A DNA stretch of 64,000 bases from Prochilodus magdalenae (Eukaryota > Chordata > Actinopteri > Characiformes > Prochilodontidae), in contig JAMWET010003603.1 of NCBI GenBank assembly GCA_024036415.1, positions 285,001 to 349,000 of the forward strand, written 5' to 3'. How positions within the stretch are numbered: position 1 is the first letter of the stretch; every line of letters starts with the position of its first letter. Made by a program: the position numbers and the translations under genes. The notes under the pieces were generated by a model. It saw only the letters and a list, made by a program, of their open reading frames with translations, was not told the DNA's origin and did no database searches. Positions 60,772 through 64,000 of the stretch are shown here, piece after piece.

Positions 60772-61434
60772 TGTAATCCATATGGTTCCTCACCTGTTTT
60801 GTGCTCCTGCCAGTACCTCCGGAACTCATTCTGGTACTCCGTTCGTGCCTGGTACAAGGTTGTGGGGTCTGCAAATGACCAACATCCCCTGTTTTAGCAA
60901 CGGACTGAGAGATGGTCACGTCCAGTTTCAATTCATTAGCGTAGGTCAGGGTTAATTCTGTGATCTGAGGTGTGAACCTAAAGATCCTTCTCAAACGTTC
61001 TAGACCAATAAAAATATTCTGTCTACAGCTGTACACCCAAGCCAAGAAACAATTAAGAATGTGAACTGAGTTATATGGATCATAGGAGAAGCTGAATCCA
61101 TGACTGTAAGTCAGTTCTGGTTCAGGAGGTTCAGGTTCTACAAGGTTATTCTAGATATTGCAGCCAGCCAAAAGACAATCAACTCCTAAGTGATGCAGGG
61201 AATCAGCGCACCGGTCACCCCGCGCAGCTGTGTGCTGGTCTTCTGGTAGGAGGTGTAGGCGTGCTCTATGATGCTCTGTAGGTCCATCAGATCTTGTACT
61301 GTGACTCCTTTCACAGAGCACAGGAAGTCCTCATGCATGTTGCGGATTGTGTGGTCACACTGCAGACAGGACATCACACTGGTGACCACACATACCAGTA
61401 AGGGAGGAAGGAGAGAGAGCGGTACCGGAGCCAT
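49473..61434 (-). CDS. izumo1: Izumo sperm-egg fusion protein 1, nine exons
   Basis: Sperm surface protein required for sperm-egg adhesion; in mammals it binds egg JUNO. Nine exons (61212-61434, 60794-60868, 56661-56744, 56540-56560, 56275-56364, 54253-54371, 52669-52822, 52048-52213, 49473-49575) join in phase at GT/AG junctions and give 344 residues (human 350). Signal peptide about 1-22; Izumo helical domain with CLQC (23-26), LCPNKC (129-134) and CSTC (144-147); one Ig domain with C180 and C237 (VVLDC ... GVYRC); a Pro/Thr-rich stalk; one membrane helix about 286-310; and a very basic cytoplasmic tail ([20 protein letters not shown]). The cysteine pattern and the LCPNKCG block are Izumo hallmarks, and the HEDF...[10 protein letters not shown] and [12 protein letters not shown] wording is fish Izumo1-like. 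The exon 9 assignment is the least certain: it rests on phase, acceptor, basic tail and a following AATAAA. Introns are swollen with minisatellites and transposon relics. Confidence 0.9.
49850..51895. repeat. (CCAT)n minisatellite with ~155-bp higher-order unit, izumo1 intron 8
   Basis: ATCC/CCATT tetranucleotides with an embedded landmark CAATCCTTTCATCATGAATC at 49955, 50113, 50251, 50516, 50674, 50828 and 51114. Spacing of 138-158 bp (or about double) marks a higher-order unit that also contains CTGTCAAGTAACAGACACAC. Confidence 0.93.
52048..52213 (-). CDS. izumo1: izumo1 exon 8
   Basis: Pro-rich stalk ([20 protein letters not shown]) and transmembrane helix ([20 protein letters not shown]); acceptor GTGCAG, donor GTGAGA. 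Confidence 0.85.
52290..52380 (+). mobile_element. Tc1-family end fragment
   Basis: AGAAGGAATCA, then GGTTTGACATTGTGAGACAC and ATGATTCAGGTT, match 6328-6395 of the relic at 6255. Confidence 0.5.
52669..52822 (-). CDS. izumo1: izumo1 exon 7
   Basis: Second half of the Ig domain, with [18 protein letters not shown] and the following MFFLLT; acceptor GTTAG, donor GTGAGG. Confidence 0.88.
52956..53415. mobile_element. fold-back (long inverted repeat) element in izumo1 intron 6
   Basis: The left arm (ATGTGGGTGGTGAATCATTC, then GTGGTGCTGGTGTGAGTGGA) is the imperfect inverse of the right arm ending near 53415. The middle contains GTGTTTAAACACTCCAGCAG and GTCTAATAGAGTGGACAGTG. It looks like a common non-autonomous fish element. 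Confidence 0.7.
53467..53612. repeat. (TA)n microsatellite, izumo1 intron 6
   Basis: Two TA runs (53468-53500 and 53518-53601) separated by a short spacer, followed by a poly(T) run at 53635-53650. Confidence 0.95.
54253..54371 (-). CDS. izumo1: izumo1 exon 6
   Basis: First half of the Ig domain ([20 protein letters not shown] ... [11 protein letters not shown]), acceptor CTCCCAG, donor GTACAC. Confidence 0.87.
54455..54492. repeat. (GA)n microsatellite, izumo1 intron 5
   Basis: Short perfect GA run close to the exon 6 acceptor region. Confidence 0.85.
54560..56272. repeat. 80-95-bp GT-rich minisatellite, izumo1 intron 5
   Basis: About 16-17 units, each GTTACCTCCTCAGTT plus (GT)n plus TTACCCTCTCATTGTTCCGT plus TTGGGGTGGTGAATGAG. 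On the minus strand each unit shows GAGGAG|GTAACAC, nearly the exon 5 donor (GTGGAG|GTAACAC at 56265-56280). Unit length varies with the GT run. Confidence 0.95.
56275..56364 (-). CDS. izumo1: izumo1 exon 5
   Basis: 90 nt after GTGACAG, encoding [20 protein letters not shown] to HHCG, with donor GTAACA. It lies against the GT-rich minisatellite of intron 5, whose units resemble this exon's end. Confidence 0.82.
56373..56413. repeat. (CA)n microsatellite next to izumo1 exon 5
   Basis: About 20 CA units just upstream (minus strand) of the exon 5 acceptor, lying where a polypyrimidine tract is expected. Confidence 0.9.
56540..56560 (-). CDS. izumo1: izumo1 exon 4, 21-nt microexon
   Basis: 21 nt between a TTTCAG acceptor and a GTGAGT donor, encoding GLCPNKC with the conserved Izumo cysteine pair. 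Phase is kept on both sides. Confidence 0.85.
56661..56744 (-). CDS. izumo1: izumo1 exon 3
   Basis: 84 nt after GTGCAG, encoding [20 protein letters not shown] and HLQRFVTE, donor GTTAGA. Matches the fish Izumo helix wording EKGRRILxKH. Confidence 0.88.
57295..58350. repeat. 32-bp minisatellite, izumo1 intron 2
   Basis: About 33 units of AGTCACGAGTCTATAGGTTA plus GAGTCCAAGTCA. The sequence after the array (59020-59135) carries related AAGTC and CTCGAGT motifs, so the array probably grew inside a transposon end. Confidence 0.95.
58640..58825 (-). mobile_element. hAT-like relic with BED zinc-finger start
   Basis: The minus strand reads [20 protein letters not shown] followed by IRHLK, resembling a BED finger (C-x2-C ... 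H) at the N-terminus of hAT transposases. Only about 60 codons are open and the last ligand is not clear. Confidence 0.5.
59136..59639. other. izumo1 intron 2 sequence, nothing recognised
   Basis: No repeat class or exon recognised. The 98-codon frame at 59205-59501 has no domain. Confidence 0.4.
59640..60480 (-). mobile_element. Tc1/mariner transposon relic, izumo1 intron 2
   Basis: The minus strand from about 60470 reads an HTH ([20 protein letters not shown]), then [19 protein letters not shown], then [17 protein letters not shown] with the first catalytic Asp. It then jumps to the C-terminal [20 protein letters not shown] and GGPTPY. The middle with the second Asp and third acidic residue is deleted and stops interrupt the front. 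Same family as 6255-6870. Confidence 0.8.
60650..60770. repeat. (TA)n-rich microsatellite, izumo1 intron 2
   Basis: TA tracts with ACACACCCACACATACAT in the middle; the main run is 60718-60769, about 25 bp from the exon 2 donor. Confidence 0.93.
60794..60868 (-). CDS. izumo1: izumo1 exon 2
   Basis: 75 nt after TTGCAG, encoding [20 protein letters not shown] and QEHKT, followed by donor GTGAGG. Confidence 0.88.
61212..61434 (-). CDS. izumo1: izumo1 exon 1
   Basis: Start Met, signal peptide and [15 protein letters not shown] up to TQLRGVT. The donor GTGCGC after ACCG gives the phase that restores DPTTLYQ in exon 2; a GTGACC donor 4 bp earlier would not. Confidence 0.88.
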
Positions 61435-61684
61435 TTAGATTGGAACGTGGACCGTGTGGACCTCGGAACGTGGTTGTGTCATTTCACAGGAACAAAGAGA
61501 ACATCTACTATGTCACAATGCACGTACACACACATACCTGAGCATCTGTCCGTCAGTCTATAGCTCATTCACCTGCCTATCAAGCAGCCATGTCCATCCA
61601 TCCATCCACACATCCCTCCATCCATTAACCCGTCTATCCATTTATTCATTCATCCATCCATATCTGTTGATTCACCAGTCCATA

Positions 61685-62122
<438 letters not shown>

Positions 62123-62499
62123 GTCTGTCATCTGCTGGTCAGTTTGACTGTCTGTCCGCCCATCTGTCTGTTTGTCAGTCTGTCTCTGTGTCTGTATGTG
62201 TCTGTCTGTCTATCCATTTGTTTGTCTCTCTCTCACACTCCTCTTTTTACAGTTTTTCGATGTGGTTCATTTCTCACATCATGGTTTGCATTGGCATCAC
62301 GACAAGTGCGTTTTACTGTATTGTTTGGACTGCAATTTGTTGACCAAAAAATCAGATAGAAATTCAGGAAAGACAGACGACTGTTCAGCGGCCCTCTAAA
62401 ACACAAAGGAAAAACTACAATTAGAAATTACAAACTTACTCTAAACACTTAACAAACCTGAGACAACAACTTAGGAAATGATGGACTTCTCTTTTCTAT
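62123..62499. other. intergenic, nothing recognised
   Basis: Trailing CTGT-rich sequence, then unique DNA with no gene signature. Confidence 0.45.
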
Positions 62500-62833
62500 A
62501 TCTCCTGGTGCTCCTCTTTGTTGGGCCACATGTTTTTATCCATGCTACACTGGATATCTTCCCTTGCAAAAAGAAACAGCCATAGCAAATATGTCAGCAG
62601 GCATAAGGGCTTTACCTGTACATGCAGGCACCGTAGCTCTTTCACCCTGTCACCATTTCTTTGAAATGGAACTTTATACAGCTGTGCTAATGCTCATCTG
62701 GTGTCGTTTCAGAACCCGGTCAATGGTGGAGATGCTTACAGACTGAATATTTTTAAAAACATTGTTGTCCGGTATAATGGTTTGCTGGATCTCCCTCAGC
62801 CTTATGGCATTATTTACTAGGACCATAGCCATT
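62500..62833 (-). mobile_element. DDE-transposase relic (Tc1/mariner-like superfamily)
   Basis: The minus strand from 62833 reads AIRLREIQQTIIPDNNVFKN followed by VSISTIDRVLKRHQM. This matches the HTH region of a common fish transposase (xIRLREIQxxII...VSxSTxxRVLxxxQ). Downstream the frame is broken, though QRGAPGDI near 62515 recalls the PGQRGGNIT block. Confidence 0.6.
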
Positions 62834-63147
62834 GTGAGCTAATCCTGCAGTCCCATATGGTATAAGAATTCAAAAATGCAAAACATAAGATTAAATAACA
62901 TATTAAAAGTGATGTCAATGTCCTCTTAGCCTTCCACCATGCAGCCTTACCCCTCTTCGTGGCTGTTCACCCTGTACATGGCCTTGTCTTTGTGACACTA
63001 CAGCGTTTTGTGTCTATATATGTTTGTCAATTGAAGGTTCATGAGATGGACCTCTGACCTGTGGTTGAGAGCTATTTGAACATTGGGTGATCTAAACCTT
63101 CACAAATTCCCCTTCTTGAGGGAAAGCCAAGATTCACCTGAGATCAA
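62834..63147. other. intergenic, nothing recognised
   Basis: No feature recognised. Confidence 0.4.
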
Positions 63148-63312
63148 TTAAGGATAATCAATTAAGGATAATCAATTAAGGATAACCAATTAAGGGTAAT
63201 CAATTAAGGATAATCAATTAAGGATAACCAATTAAGGGTGATCAATTAGGGATAATCAATTAAGGATAATCAATTAAAGATAATCAATTAAGGATAATCA
63301 ATTAAGGATAAG
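63148..63312. repeat. 14-bp minisatellite
   Basis: About 12 units of AATTAAGGATAATC with small variants (AACC, GGGT, TTAGGG). Confidence 0.95.
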
Positions 63313-63483
63313 TTACCAAAAATGTTTCACACAAATGTACAAATTATGCCTGAGAGATTATGACAACATGTTCTGCACTTCTGCATGTACTGACCTAGGC
63401 AATGACCTTAAGCCTAAATGTTTTGAAGGGTAAGACAGTTCAGTAGACAATCAGTAGAAGACATTTTGATAAACATGACATAA

Positions 63484-63693
63484 CATTTAGCTGACGTTCT
63501 TATCCAGAGCGACTTACAAGGTTAATCATATTACAGGTAGGCCAGTGTAGTGTTAGGAGTCTTGCCCAAGGACTCTTATTAGTGTAGCACAGCATAGTCA
63601 CCCAGACCCGGGATTTGAACCCCAGTCTCCCACGTGTAGAGATGGCACTCTGGGTAGTGATGTTACCCTCTGAGCTACACCAACCACCATTAA
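63484..63693 (-). repeat. tRNA-derived SINE, copy 4, near full length
   Basis: The minus strand starts GGTTGGTGTAGCTCAGAGGG (A box), then GGTTCAAATCCCGGG (B box), AAGAGTCCTTGGGCAAGACT and GCTCTGGATAAGAACGTCAG. The most complete copy in the window. Confidence 0.82.
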
Positions 63694-64000
63694 GCAATTG
63701 TTAATGCAAAAACAGCAGACAGTTGTACACGACCATTTACACGAATGTACGAAAGCATTTGCAAAATGTGAAACACAATGAGAAATGCTCGTATGATGTG
63801 CACAAGTGACACGGAGGTGTGGAGATTGACTGAGCAGTTTTCTGATCTGAGAAATGAACCAAACCGACTGTAAAGCTTCCTCTGTGCTTCTGAACTGTTC
63901 AGTCTGTCAATGTAAGTGCTAATGGCTGAGCTGAAGGTTTGACAGACACAGCAGCAGTAACTGAGGGAGGCTGGGCTTTTGTGAATGGTCAGTTCTGGTT
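63694..64000. other. window end, nothing recognised
   Basis: No feature recognised in the last 300 bp. Confidence 0.45.

Noticed and set aside
61186..61211. Continuation of izumo1 exon 1 to the stop at 61186
   Set aside because: Homology ends at TQLRGVT and the next exon resumes in phase from the donor at 61211; the remaining codons are intron.

Overview
The window is nuclear DNA from a ray-finned fish. Spliced genes with GT/AG introns, tRNA-derived SINEs, Tc1/mariner, hAT and LINE relics, and very abundant micro- and minisatellites all point to a vertebrate. The proteins are teleost-like, and the repeat style suggests an otophysan (characin, catfish or relative), which is inference only.

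Three intact protein genes were found, all on the minus strand. adra2b (single coding exon, 9810-11384) encodes an alpha-2B adrenergic receptor. dusp2 (four exons, 24325-28379) encodes a nuclear MAP-kinase phosphatase. izumo1 (nine exons, 49473-61434) encodes the sperm membrane protein needed for sperm-egg binding. ADRA2B and DUSP2 are also neighbours in human 2q11, so the first two form a conserved syntenic pair. Between them lies a fourth, broken gene: an intronless CatSper1-like sperm calcium-channel sequence (15999-16815) with in-frame stops and frameshifts, which I read as a pseudogene and possibly a processed retrocopy.

Layout. 1-9.8 kb: SINE, GT microsatellite, a 47-bp minisatellite, a local duplication, MITE copies and a Tc1 relic. 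9.8-12.6 kb: adra2b with its GC-rich 5' flank. 12.7-23.7 kb: pyrimidine and purine tracts, the catsper1 relic and its 36-bp minisatellite. 24.3-28.9 kb: dusp2, with minisatellites in introns 1 and 2 and a consensus SRF (CArG) box upstream. 29-48.6 kb: no gene recognised; mostly tandem arrays (CT/TA, CA, 25-bp, a 2.3-kb 16-bp array, a 3-kb dispersed/tandem family, and two oppositely oriented arrays of one motif) and transposon relics. 49.4-61.4 kb: izumo1, whose introns hold ATCC, GT-rich and 32-bp arrays plus Tc1, hAT and fold-back elements. 61.5-64 kb: tetranucleotide repeat, a DDE-transposase relic, a 14-bp repeat and a SINE.

Many long open frames here are artefacts of tandem repeats with no stops. 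The most notable observations are the CatSper1 relic, the izumo1 gene with a 21-nt microexon, and an izumo1 intronic minisatellite whose units each carry a near-copy of the adjoining authentic splice donor. All identifications come from reading the sequence; no database search was run.
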